Assembly (NCBI GenBank): GCA_017979445.1
Contig: CM030711.1
Span: 18,554,922-18,618,921, forward strand
Length of the DNA stretch: 64,000 bases
Direction: 5' to 3'
DNA from: Akebia trifoliata
Lineage: Eukaryota; Streptophyta; Magnoliopsida; Ranunculales; Lardizabalaceae
Positions 20,765 through 30,557 of this stretch are shown here, piece after piece. The notes under the pieces are model-generated. The model saw only the letters and a list, made by a program, of their open reading frames with translations, searched no databases and was not told the DNA's origin. The position numbers and the translations under genes were made by a program. Every line of letters begins with the position of its first letter. Position 1 is the first letter of the stretch.

Positions 20765-21310
20765 AATTTGATAAATATTGGAATTAAAGAGTACACTCAA
20801 GAAGTGCAAATTGGTGATACGTTATCCTTAGGAAAATATGAGAGAATAGTAAACTTACTTGAGAAATTCAATAATGTTCTTGCATGGTCTCATAAGAATA
20901 TATGGATGGATTACACAAAAACATAGATCAAGACGTAAAGTCAAGAATGATTTCAAAGTCAAAGATTATTAGTCAAAAATGATATAGTTGAAAGCATCGA
21001 TAAAATTTCTAAGACTCACAAGTGGATCTACCATGTTTCTCACTCAAAAGAGGAGAGTTTTCATTCATAAGAGAATAAAAGATTTTCTCGAAGTGTTAGA
21101 AGAGTTGAACAGTCATAAAACTCGATCATACTCGATTTCACAAAAGAAGACTGAAGAATATTCATTATCCAAAAGGAAACCTTACTTGACAGAGCAATCC
21201 AGATGTCGAATTCCTAAAACTTTGACCAAGTCGAGTAGCATTCACCAAAGGAAGCCTCCTTTGATCGAACTATTTTCCTATCTTACCAAAAAAAAATATA
21301 ACCTTTTTTA
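20765..21310 (+). pseudogene. pol remnant of R7
   Basis: Bases 20765-20926 read in one frame through NLINIGIKEYTQEVQIG, LLEKFNN and VLAWSHKNIW. This matches the linker between protease and reverse transcriptase in plant Ty3/Gypsy Pol, where related elements have an IG...LL..F.DVFAW motif. Bases 20975-21310 hold a lysine- and serine-rich segment (in its ancestral frame: ESIDK, KWIYHVSHSKEE, RIKDFLE) that also occurs in R6, R9 and R11 but that I cannot assign. The reverse-transcriptase core is absent; several stops and one frameshift are present. Confidence 0.65.
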
Positions 21311-21359
21311 GCCTCTCGCAACTTTTAAAAAATCAATAGTCTCTTCTTTCTAAACCACA

Positions 21360-21480
21360 TTGACTAACCTTGGGAGGGAATCTTAGTATGCACTACGTTT
21401 TGACCTGATCCCAAAAGAAAAAGAAACATTTGGGGTACGTAGGCAACCTGAGAAGTAACTTCAGGCCCAGTCACGCAAAG
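21360..21480 (+). mobile_element. post-pol block (R7)
   Basis: actacgttttgacctgatcc followed by ggggtacgtaggcaacctga and cttcaggccc: the clearest version of the family landmark described at 7370-7600. Confidence 0.6.
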
Positions 21481-21769
21481 AATAAGTGTATTCTCTTAAG
21501 AAAAGTGTCATCTAAAAGGAAAATCCCCTATTGAAAGGTTCAAAAGAAAAGAATGTCAAACTAGGGGCATTTAGAAAAAATCAAAATAATTGACAGAAAA
21601 GAGAGAATATCAAACTAGGGGCATTTTGGAAAGTTGAGCCTTATATCTTTTCTTTCTAAATCATATCCTAAGCCTACCTATTAAGTCCTTCTGAATGCTA
21701 ATTGACTCGGTTAAGATGCAGGGAACCGAGAAGTTGTCGAGTTGGATATTCAAAATCATCGAAAAAAAG

Positions 21770-21970
21770 AGAAGCCCGCTAAGTCGAAAACTTGAAAAGG
21801 CGACTTAGGCAAAATTTAGGGCATAACCATAAAAAAGAAAGCCTGCTACATTGAAAACCTTAAAAGGCGACCTAGGCCAAAATCAAGGCATCATCAGAAA
21901 AAGAAAAACAAAGCCCGCTAGATTGAAAACCTAAAGAGGCGATCTAGGCAAAAATTAGGACATCATCAAA
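21770..21970 (+). repeat. stem-loop tandem array (R7)
   Basis: Three units of about 65-70 bp, each starting agcc(c/t)gcta. Unit 1 has a perfect 8-bp stem, CTAAGTCG 21779-21786 with CGACTTAG 21801-21808. Unit 3 has CTAGATTG 21918-21925 with CGATCTAG 21940-21947 (one G-T pair). The middle bases differ as AAGT/ACTT versus AGAT/ATCT, a two-base compensatory change. Confidence 0.75.
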
Positions 21971-22230
21971 TGGGAGGAAAGATCCCATCAAAAAGAAGAA
22001 TTCAGAAGAAAGTTCGTGCAGAAACTAGAAAATGCAGAACCATTCAAGCCACAATATTCATTTTTTCAACCAAGAGCTCATATCCGACGAAGACAATGTT
22101 GAAGTCAAAAAAATCAGAAGTCATCTTGAACATTGTAGGATCTTCAAGAGTATGTTTACTTGTTCAAGTGTTTGCTAATGGAAGATGTAGAACCATCAAC
22201 CACTTTGAAGAGAAAGATCTTTTATTCTAA
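21970..22230 (+). pseudogene. small conserved frame after stem-loop array (R7)
   Basis: An 86-codon open frame (MGGKIPSKRRIQKKV...HFEEKDLLF). Counterparts are at 34051-34305 and 45235-45432 on the minus strand. The ends agree (ILNIVG, LLVQVFA, INHFEE), but in the middle the R7 and R9 copies read different frames because of small indels around T- and A-runs; an SDEDN.EV stretch can be read in all three if the frame is shifted. It is most likely a decayed coding segment of unknown nature. Confidence 0.3.
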
Positions 22231-22690
22231 TATTTATCAAGATTTTTTTAAAGTCCAGCTCAAGCATTTTTCAAAAGAAATTCGAAAGAAAATGATCAAT
22301 CCCTTATTGCACATATGATAATCTTAAGAGTCTTAAATTTAAGAGAATGACAGTTCTTCTATCTGTCATACGTTAGAGTCCATATTTTTCAAGCATAATC
22401 CATTCCATCAGTCTCGTAGTCAAGTCCCAGTTAAAGCCAACCATGAAATTAGGGGCATTTTTTATGGTCATTTAATTCCAAAGTTTTTGTTCTTAATCAC
22501 ATGATAAAAAGAAAATCTTACAAAAGCTTAAAAGTCCGGCAAAGCCCAATGATAATTATGAATCCAGATGCATGATAAGCTAATAAAGGCCTGATCTTTC
22601 AAACTTTGAGCAAGATTTTGAATCATAAAATGAATTAATAAGATTGTTTAAGTTCCAATAAATCTAAGCCCGAGAAACGTGACTTAGTAA

Positions 22691-23265
22691 GTTCGAGTCC
22701 GAGAAACGAGACTCCAACTTTTTGAATCGTAAAATGAATGGGCTTTTTGAAGTGCCTACAAACCTAAGTTCGAGTCCGAGAAACGAGACTCCAATTTTTT
22801 GAATCATAGAATGAGTGAGCTTTTTAAAGTGCTTATAAACCTAAGTTCGAGTCCAAGAAACAAGACTCCAACTTCCTGAATCATAGAATGAATAGGCTTT
22901 TTAAAGTGCCTATAAACCTAAGTTTGAGTCCGAGAAACGAGACTCCAACTTTTTGAATCATAGAATGAATAGACTTTTTGAAGTGCCTATAAACCTTAGT
23001 TCGAGTCCGAGAGACGAGACTCCAACTTTTTGAATCATAGAATGAATAGGCTTTTTGAAGTGTCTACAAACCTAAGTCCGAGTCCGAGAAACGAGACTCC
23101 AACTTCTTGAATCATAGAATGAATAGGTTTTTTGAAGTGCCTATAAACCTAAGTTCAAGTCCGAGAAACGAGACTCTAACTTATTGAATCATAGAATGAA
23201 TAGGCTTTTTGAAGTACCTATAAACCTAAGTTCGAGTCCGAGAAACGAGACTCCAACTTTGTTTC
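22691..23265 (+). repeat. 77-bp tandem array (R7)
   Basis: Eight units start at 22691, 22768, 22845, 22922, 22999, 23076, 23153 and 23230, exactly 77 bp apart. Each reads gttcgagtccgagaaacgag, then actccaac, tttttgaatcatagaatgaa and aggctttttgaagtgcct. GAGTC pairs with GACTC around a 10-nt loop, and AGGC pairs with GCCT. The word GTTCGAGTCC fits the Pol III B-box consensus GWTCRANNC. Confidence 0.9.
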
Positions 23266-23561
23266 AATCATATCGAATTAACAAGATTGTTTAAGTTCTT
23301 TAGCCCGAGAAGCGTGGCTACAATAGGCTCGAGTCCGATATACGAGACTCAAACTTTTTCTAATTTCAAATAGGATTTAACGAAATTCCTATAATGTTAT
23401 GACTCAAATTACCTCATTATTCAACCTTGTCATGATTGCTTTCGTTGCATAAGCACATTTCAATTTTGAATCATTATTGTCAATGGAGATGATCTCTAGG
23501 ACCTGACACATTTTTACTTAGTAAGCATCACACTTTTACACACACGTGCACTTTTGCATTA

Positions 23562-23673
23562 GTCAGGGAGAATTTTCTAAAATTCGAGGATCTGACATCG
23601 TCAGTGAGAGTTCAAGCTCGAGGACCTGACAACCTTTTAGTTCGGAGAGAGTTTTACCCTCAAGGATCCGAAC
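23562..23673 (+). other. three stem-loops upstream of PPT (R7)
   Basis: Modules pair GTCAG with CTGAC, GTCAG with CTGAC, and GTTCGG with CCGAAC (perfect 6 bp here). The third stem differs in sequence from the first two but keeps pairing. Confidence 0.55.
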
Positions 23674-23788
23674 ACCTCGATGAATTGCTAAATCAAGCTG
23701 TAAAATGAACTGTCACTAGCTTTGGCATTCAGATATCACACTATTTACCAAAATAGATTTGCTATCTAGTTTGCTTCAATCCTCTGCC

Positions 23789-23798
23789 GAAGAGGGGC
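23789..23798 (+). promoter_or_regulatory. PPT of R7
   Basis: A purine run GAAGAGGGG ends four bases before the LTR at 23802. An upstream CCTCT allows the same hairpin as at other PPTs. Confidence 0.7.
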
Positions 23799-23801
23799 AT
23801 C

Positions 23802-24812
23802 TGTAGACACCCCATTTTTGCACTCGCCTGATTAATCAACTCGTCAACCCGATCACAACGATTCCCAATGATGGATGTTTATTCCATTGCTTTATTAAGC
23901 ATCCCATTGCTTAAAGTCAATTAAGCAAGACTGAAGTCAAGATATTAAAAGTCAATCAATTAAGACTAAAGTCAAAATATTAAAAGTCAATCAAATAAGA
24001 CCAAAAGTCAAAATCATAATAGAGTTCTAATTAAATAATAACTCTATCTAATAGAGTTCTAACTAAAACACAACTCCACCTAAAACAATTCTAATTAAAA
24101 CACAACTCTACCTAAAACAATTCTAACTAAAACACAACTCTAATTAAAAGAACTCTAATTAAACACTAACTCTATCTAAATCAACCCCTAAAAAAATCTA
24201 TAAATAGAGGTCCTCACACCCTATTTTCGTATCAAATGATAAACCCCAAGAGAAGTAGGTCAAAAAGTCCCTCTAGTCTCCCATAAATCCTAGTTTTGAA
24301 GTCCCAACTCCTTACCTAACACCCATACTTCGATTTTAGCCTAAAAAATACCTAAAAGTCCATCAAAAACACCCCAAAACCCATAAAAAAATCTGAAGAA
24401 TTCAGATCTAAGAAAGAGATACTTCAACTTGGAGATCAAAAATCAGATCCGGTGACAGAACGAAGCGAGGAATACTGTAGAAGAAGTTGTTCTATCAGAT
24501 CTGAGGAAAAAAAAATCATTGCGTTCGGAAAAGGTAAGTATTTTTTTATTTTGTTATTGATTAGGTCTTTTTAGCAATATAGTTCTATTTGGGAATTAGT
24601 AGAGATCGGCGTTTGCCGGGCGGGGTTGGTGCCTAATACCTTCCAACTCCGTAACGTGATCCCCGAATTTAGTTTCTTATTTTTCGTAGATTAGTTTCTT
24701 TTATCTTTTAGAGTCAATGTTCGATTCCTAGACCGTAATAACTGGGTGGCGACTCCCAAACCTCAAGGGTCAAAAGCGGATCCGTGCACCCCGCGAATCG
24801 AGGGCGCTTTCA
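23802..24812 (+). repeat. 5' LTR of R8, internally deleted
   Basis: Standard ends, but only 1011 bp: about 0.73 kb of U3 is gone between about 23896 and 23913, with a small filler in which cattgctt occurs twice. The TATA box (TATAAATAG 24199-24207) and most of the U3 direct repeats remain. It is preceded by a PPT, so it also serves as the 3' LTR of R7. Confidence 0.85.
24199..24207 (+). promoter_or_regulatory. TATA box of R8 5' LTR
   Basis: TATAAATAG after the retained U3 repeats. Confidence 0.6.
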
Positions 24813-24813
24813 G

Positions 24814-24831
24814 TGGCGACTCCACTAGGGA
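24814..24831 (+). promoter_or_regulatory. PBS of R8
   Basis: TGGCGACTCCACTAGGGA one base after the LTR. Together with the LTR-terminal CA it can fold as CAGTGG...CCACT. Confidence 0.8.
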
Positions 24832-25009
24832 CTATTGAGGATCAGACTTGAAAAACCCCAAGTATGGGAGCATTGCCAGGATGACCAAGTTTTTTTTTAT
24901 TTAGTTCAACTTATTTTATATATTTATTTATTTTTGTGGCTAGATTGTGGATGATTTTTGGTATTGTATTTTTATCCAATTAAGGGTCACTTTTTGATGA
25001 CCCCTAAAT

Positions 25010-25815
25010 AATGAGAGATTCAAATTGACATATGAAAATGATGGAATGATGAAGGTTGGGAGAGCAATGTTAAAATATTTTTACAGAATATTTTAGTAAG
25101 AATTAAGTCTGGGTACCTTTAATAAAATGTAGATCCCATCGAGTAGATTAATTTAGAACCTGAATTCACTCGATTTCGCTGTCGGGAGCCTAAGATATCA
25201 TCGATGCAAGTTCAATATGTAAATCTGGAATTATTGCTGAATGAAGATTGGGACAGCAACGTTAAAAGGTTTTTATAGAACGTTCTAATAAGAATTATGT
25301 CTGGGCATTTATTAATAAAACGTAGATCTTATCGAGTAGATTAATTTAGAACTTAAATTCACTCAATTTCGTTATTGAGAGCCTTAGATATCATCGATGC
25401 AAGTTCAATCTGTAAATCTGGAATTTCTGCTGAATGAAGATTGGAACAATAACGTTAAAACGTTTTTACAGAATATTCTAGTAAGAATTAAGTCTAGGAA
25501 CCAATTAATAAAATGTAGATCTCATCAAATAGATTAATTTAGAATCTGAATTTGCTCAATTTCCTTATCAGGAGCCTTGGATATCATCGATGCAAGTTTA
25601 ATGTGTAAATCTGGAATTTCTGCTGAATGAAGATTGGGACAGCAATGTTAAAACGTTTTTACAAAATATTCTATTCAGAATTATGTCTGGACACCTCTTA
25701 AGAAAATGTAGATCCCATCGAGTAGATGAATTTAGAATCTGAATTCACTCAATTTCATTATCGGGAGCTTTAGATATCATCGATGCATGTTCAGATTGTA
25801 TTTTTCTAATTCACA
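25010..25815 (+). repeat. 193-bp leader tandem repeat (R8)
   Basis: Four units: the marker atatcatcgatgca occurs at 25195, 25388, 25581 and 25774, exactly 193 bp apart. Each unit has ttaaaa.gtttttacagaa.., a gagtagattaatttagaa.. stretch and a gatatcatcgatg palindrome-rich core. R9 holds the same repeat in three units on the minus strand (37470-37990). R11 has a T-rich block in that place. Confidence 0.85.
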
Positions 25816-26229
25816 GAAAATCCAAATTTATCTAGTGTTAACATAGTTAATGTTCCTGAGAGCAAGCTCATTTGGCACTAGGATCTTTCTCTTTGATTTT
25901 CTTTTGGGTTGTGTTTCTAATTTGTTTTTATAATTTTGTTAAAAAAAAAAGGGGGTTCATCGCTTCTCATCTCAACAATTATCATTCTATCATCAATGTA
26001 ACATCTATTGAAATCTCGATTTATTTTGGATCAGCCAAAAGTGATCATTGATTGGACCTTAAAAATTATAAAAATGCCATGATCATTAATTGATTTGCCA
26101 TGATTTTGATTCATATATATTTTGATGTGCATGCTTTAATCTTGATTTTAATGCTTTGGATATTTATATTGTATGATCACATTTTCTAATATCCATATTT
26201 TAATGGTTTGATCTGGCTTATGGGCCCAC

Positions 26230-26800
26230 TTGTTTGAAAAAGTCCCGACCACACCCCACCCTGCTTTGCACATACCACATCCACGTTTACTGTTTTGCAC
26301 ACTTACATGTCCCATACAGCCAACGTGGCACTAGTTCGTGGCCCGGTCTCTTCGGAGATGCGACGTCATTCATGAAAATCACAACTCCAGTCACGTACCT
26401 TAGGGTATATCAAACTGGGGCATCAATACCGTCTGATCAGGTGATTCTGAGAAGTATATTGATGCACCCAGGCTGGGGCGACCTGAGCCTTTGACCTATT
26501 GTGAGCCACACAGTCACATGTCTCGATTGCCAACGTACTACTAGTACGTGGTCGGTCCCCTCGTGGGATGCCAAACCATTTATGAAAACTACAACTCTTG
26601 ACTCGTACCCATAGGTATGTAAAAGATAATCTAAGTATATCAATTGCACTTCTTGGTCAAAACCAGTGCCTAAGCGAGATCTTGCCCCGCTGTACCCTAC
26701 TGTACGAGGGGGATAAACTACGTCTATTCTAGACGAGAGGTATTTAAGTGGGCCTTTGCTCAGCATTGTGCGCCACCTCTCAACTGGAGATCAAACTGAT
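26230..26800 (+). repeat. leader module, copy 3 (R8)
   Basis: It holds a sense frame of 86 codons (26234-26494) and an antisense frame of 109 codons (26437-26766) overlapping by 58 bp. Two half-repeats of about 170 bp are visible. Coding is possible but not supported by the pattern of changes between copies. Confidence 0.55.
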
Positions 26801-27480
26801 TGTTTTTGACTTCAGAGAAGTGAGTTGAGATTTTAGACTATCACCTATACGGTATATCAAACCAAGTCACCACGTATCGAGAGGTATATAGGTGCTTGGG
26901 CAAGGGTGGCTAGATAAAAATGCATTGCACGTAGTAAACCTAGAGTCTATAAGCCTTCCTATAGGTCACGACCCGAACTGACTATGGGTGTTCCTGGGTT
27001 GCTTTATTCAATCCAACAAACAGGTAGGTAGGCAGACCGATCCAGAATAATCAAACAAAACCCGCAATATCGGTCCGACCCAATCTATGAAATATACCGA
27101 TTAATTTGAACCATTTAAACCGGTTGGCCAAATTGGCAAATGGATTAAACTGATCAATACCAAATCAGTTGGACTAATTGGTTTCACTTTTAAAGATCCA
27201 GACCACTTTGTATAGAAAGATTCAATCTTAGGATCAAATTAGTTTGTCTGATCAAAGGTTCAATCCCAATCAGGGGTAGACCCGCGTTTAATCTTTCTAA
27301 CTTTCTTGGTCACTATAGACTTATGGTGCATTTGGATTCGATATTTTCCGCCAGACTTGGGCTATTTTATGCCAAAACTTTAATCATGTGGTTAAGAGTC
27401 AAACCTTTAGAGTCAATAGTTAACCTTGGTTTACTTCCAATCAGGTAATAATTGGTCCCAAACGTTCTAAACATTCATCT

Positions 27481-28083
27481 GTACCACTTTGGGTCCGTGA
27501 AAAAAGTCGTCTTTCTAGAGTACCATTACCAAGTAGTCAGTCTTTGCCACGAGAAGAAACGAGTACCATGGATGAAGCTGCGCTCCGTCAAATTTTAGAA
27601 TCTTTTCAAGGATAGATTATTGCTTCTGTCCAAAGACAAATTGAATCCCTGAAAATTGAAAAGGGAAAAGATAAAGCTATAGAACCTCAGGATGTGTTTG
27701 ACCTCGTTGAAAACTAAGAAGATGATCAGTTACACGTCGACCCTGTCCTAGCTCATCGAATAACTCAGGTTGAAACTGCTTTGAAGAACATCAAAGACCC
27801 TAATGATCTTACTCTTAGATTAGGGGCAATGATCTTATTTCCCACGGTCCGTCTACCAGAAAAGTTCACAATGCCAGATATGGAGAAGTTTGACGGTATT
27901 GGATGCCCTAGGACTCACTTAAAAGTATATGTCGGCATAATGCAATCTCAGGGTCTAAGTGAAGAACAGATGGCTCAACTTTTTCAAAGAACCCTGACAG
28001 GTCCTGCACTACGCTGGTTAATGTCATTGGACTCATCTCGGGTAAGAACATGGCATGAATTGATGAAGGAGTTTATCCATTTA
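27481..28083 (+). pseudogene. gag: gag pseudogene of R8
   Basis: Frame open from about 27481 (VPLWVREKSRLSRVPL), with a likely start ATG at 27568 (MDEAALRQILESFQ). In-frame stops are TAG at 27613-27615 and TAA at 27715-27717. After these come ITQVETALKNIKD, LPEKFTMPDMEKFDGIG, HLKVYVGIMQSQGLSEEQM, LFQRTLTGPALRWLMSLD and the start of the TWHELMKEF helix, matching the Ty3/Gypsy gag domain. At about 28073-28083 gag runs into an LTR fragment, which gives the frame a false C-terminus ending at 28104. The zinc-knuckle and all of pol are lost. It is closely related to the R12 gag. Confidence 0.9.
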
Positions 28084-28119
28084 AAGTCAGTATTCGGTTC
28101 CTAGACCGTAATAACTAGT
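28073..28119 (+). repeat. LTR scrap between gag and 77-bp array
   Basis: The words catttaaagtcagtattcgg and ttcctagaccgtaataacta are U5 sequence (compare 15531-15580). They join gag on the left through shared ttTAT bases and the 77-bp array on the right at about 28120. This looks like a template-switch or end-joining product. Confidence 0.75.
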
Positions 28120-28440
28120 GTGGGTCCGAAAAGCGAGACTCCAACTTTTTGAATAATAGAATGAATAGGCTTTTTGAAGTGCCTATAAACCTAAGCTCGA
28201 GTCCAAGAAATGAGACTCCAACTTTTTGAATCATAGAATGAATAGGCTTTTTGAAGTGGCTACAAACCTAAGTGCGAGTCCGAGAAACGAGACTCAAACT
28301 TTTTGAATCATAGAATGAGTAAGTTTTTTGAAGTACCTACAAACCTTAGCTCGAGTCTAAGAAATGAGACTCATGTTTAATAGGATTGTTTAATTTCCTG
28401 TAAACGTTAGCCAGAGTAAGAGAAATGAGACACCAGCTTT
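28120..28440 (+). repeat. 77-bp tandem array (R8)
   Basis: Three to four units of the array in R7, with more sequence variation and a shortened last unit. Confidence 0.8.
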
Positions 28441-28743
28441 GTTTGAATCATATTGAATTAACAGGATTGTTTAAGTTATTTAGCCCGAGAAGCGTGGCTA
28501 CAATAGGCTCGAGTCCGATATACGAGACTCAAACTTTTTCTAATTTCAAATAGGATTTAACGAAATTCCTATAATGTTATGACTCAAATTACCTCATTAT
28601 TCAACCTTGTCATGATTGCTTTCGTTGCATAAGCACATTTCAATTTTGAATCATTATTGTCAATGAGAGATGATCTCTAGGACCTGACACATTTTTACTC
28701 AGTAAGCATCACACTTTTACACACACGTGCACTTTTGCATTAG

Positions 28744-28853
28744 TAAGGGAGAATTTTCTAAAATTCGAGGATCTGACATCGTCAGTGAGAGTTCAAGCTC
28801 GAGGACCTGACAACCTTTTAGTTCGGGGAGAGTTTTACCCTCAAGGATCCGAA
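28744..28853 (+). other. three stem-loops upstream of PPT (R8)
   Basis: As in R7, but the first stem is weakened by a change (gtaag instead of gtcag). The third is perfect, GTTCGG with CCGAAC. Confidence 0.5.
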
Positions 28854-28969
28854 CACCTCGACGAATTGCTAAATCAGGCTGCAAAATGAACTGTCACTAA
28901 CTTTGGCATTCAGATATCGCACTATTTACCAAAATAGATTTGCTATCTAGTTTGCTTCAACCCTTTGCC

Positions 28970-28978
28970 AAAGAGGGA
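28970..28978 (+). promoter_or_regulatory. PPT of R8
   Basis: AAAGAGGGA ends four bases before the LTR TG at 28983. The upstream CCCTTT still pairs, using weaker pairs. Confidence 0.7.
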
Positions 28979-30115
28979 CATCTGTAGACACCCCATTTTT
29001 GCACTCGCCTGATTAATCAACTCGTCAACCCGATCGCAACGATTCCCAATGATGGATGTTTATTCCATTGCTTTATTTTGTTAACAGAAATATTTCAGAA
29101 ATCCGGATGAGGTATCTCGAACTACAAAACATTAGAAATCATGTCACGCTAGGAAACGACAATCCTAGAAACATAGAAATCATCATCTTGCAAACAAAAA
29201 GAAGCTTCACGATAAAAATCACTAAAAAATGATCAAATTATCAAAATACTCCTAACATCAAAATATCCTTAGAGCCTATGTTACGATTAGGAAAACTCAT
29301 TCAAACACATAAAACAACAAATCGAAACCAAATAAATTATTTCACCAATTTAAACAGAATTCGACAAAATTACGAAAATACTCCTCATAAAGTTCACGAT
29401 TATTTCACACAAAAACTTCATAAATGACACAAATCAATATTTCCATTGAATTCCTTATGAAAAATCGATTCTAAAACATCCTAGAACATTAAAAACCGAC
29501 TTAAAACGTGAAAAGTCCTCTCCGGGGGCAAAACGGTAATTTCACAATTTTCATAATTAAAAATTTCGAAATTAATAAATAAAAAATTAAATAATTAAAG
29601 TGAAACATTGATGAAATTAATTTAAAATTTTGAATTAAAAAAATCGATCAATCGGGCTTTCAAGTAAAATTATTGAGGGTTCGTGAGATATTTCTTTAAG
29701 GACCCCTCCATTTGGGGGTCCAAAGAATTAAAGATATAATAGAGAGGGGTTCTCCAAAAAATTAAAGTCAATCAAGCAAGACTAAGGTCAAGGTATTAAA
29801 GTCAATCAAGTGAGACTAAAGTCAAAATTAAAGTCAATTAAGCAAGACTGAAGTCAAGATATTAAAAGTCAATCAATTAAGACTAAAGTCAAAATATTAA
29901 AAGTCAATCAAATAAGACCAAAATTCAAAATCATAATAGAGTTCTAATTAAATAATAACTCTATCTAATAGAGTTCTAACTAAAACACAACTCCACCTAA
30001 ACCAATTCTAATTAAAACACAACTCTACCTAAAACAATTCTAACTAAAACACAACTCTAATTAAAAGAACTCTAATTAAACACTAACTCTATCTAAATCA
30101 ACCCCTAAAAAAATC

Positions 30116-30124
30116 TATAAATAG
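30116..30124 (+). promoter_or_regulatory. TATA box of R8 3' LTR
   Basis: TATAAATAG in the standard place. Confidence 0.6.
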
Positions 30125-30552
30125 AGGTCCTCACACCCTATTTTCGTATCAAATCATAAACCCTAAGAGAAGTAGGTCTAAAAGTCCCCCTAGCCTCCCA
30201 TAAACCTTAGTTTTGGAGTCCCAACTCCTTACCTTACATCCCTTCTTCGATTTTAGCCTAAAAAATACCGAAAAGCCCTTCGAAAATACCCCAAAACCCA
30301 TAAAAATCTTGAAGAATCCAGATAAAAAAAGGAGATACCTTGTCTCGGAGATCAGAAATCAAAATCCGGAGATAGAACGAAATAAGGAATACGATATAAG
30401 GAGCAATTTTTATTGAATCTGAGGGAATAAGGTCTTTGCTATAAAAAATGTACAATTTCTTCTTTCTTTTATTATCTAGGTTTTTTTAGCAATGTAGACT
30501 TATTTGGGTTAAGGAGAGACCGGCATTGACTGGGCGGGGTTGGTGCCTAACA

Positions 30553-30557
30553 CCTTC
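30553..30557. repeat. target-site duplication of R9, left
   Basis: ccttc immediately before the TGAAAGCGCC end of R9; the same five bases follow R9 at 40005-40009. Confidence 0.9.

Larger units (their letters stand above)
20640..23801 (+). mobile_element. R7 interior, plus strand
   Basis: In order: pol remnant (20765-21310), post-pol block (21360-21480), two aactaggggcattt repeats (about 21548 and 21610), stem-loop array (21770-21970), a small open frame (21970-22230), the 77-bp array (22691-23265), three stem-loops (23562-23673) and a PPT just before the LTR at 23802. No 5' LTR or gag; the left side is joined to R6. Confidence 0.7.
24832..27480 (+). mobile_element. R8 leader (5' untranslated region)
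   Basis: It starts ctattgaggatcagacttga after the PBS, as R9 does on the other strand. It contains the 193-bp repeat (about 25010-25815), an AT-rich stretch (25820-26220), the leader module (26230-26800) and about 680 bp leading to gag. A leader of 2.6 kb before gag is long. No upstream ORF with recognisable domains is seen. Confidence 0.7.
28983..30557 (+). repeat. 3' LTR of R8, left part
   Basis: TGTAGACACC start, TATAAATAG at 30116-30124. It is interrupted after cctaacaccttc, where R9 is inserted. The remaining 169 bp are at 40005-40173. Without the insertion and the duplicated 5 bp the LTR is 1739 bp, in line with its sisters. Confidence 0.95.

Noticed and set aside
22691..22710. tRNA gene suggested by a B-box-like GTTCGAGTCC
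   Set aside because: No A-box, no cloverleaf, no acceptor stem; the word is part of a tandem repeat.
22691..23265. CRISPR-like array of regularly spaced repeats
   Set aside because: Units are contiguous 77-bp tandem repeats without unique spacers, inside a plant LTR element; no cas genes.
30213..30455. Frames on both strands inside the R8 3' LTR
   Set aside because: Non-coding R/U5 region of an LTR; frames are not kept in other LTR copies.
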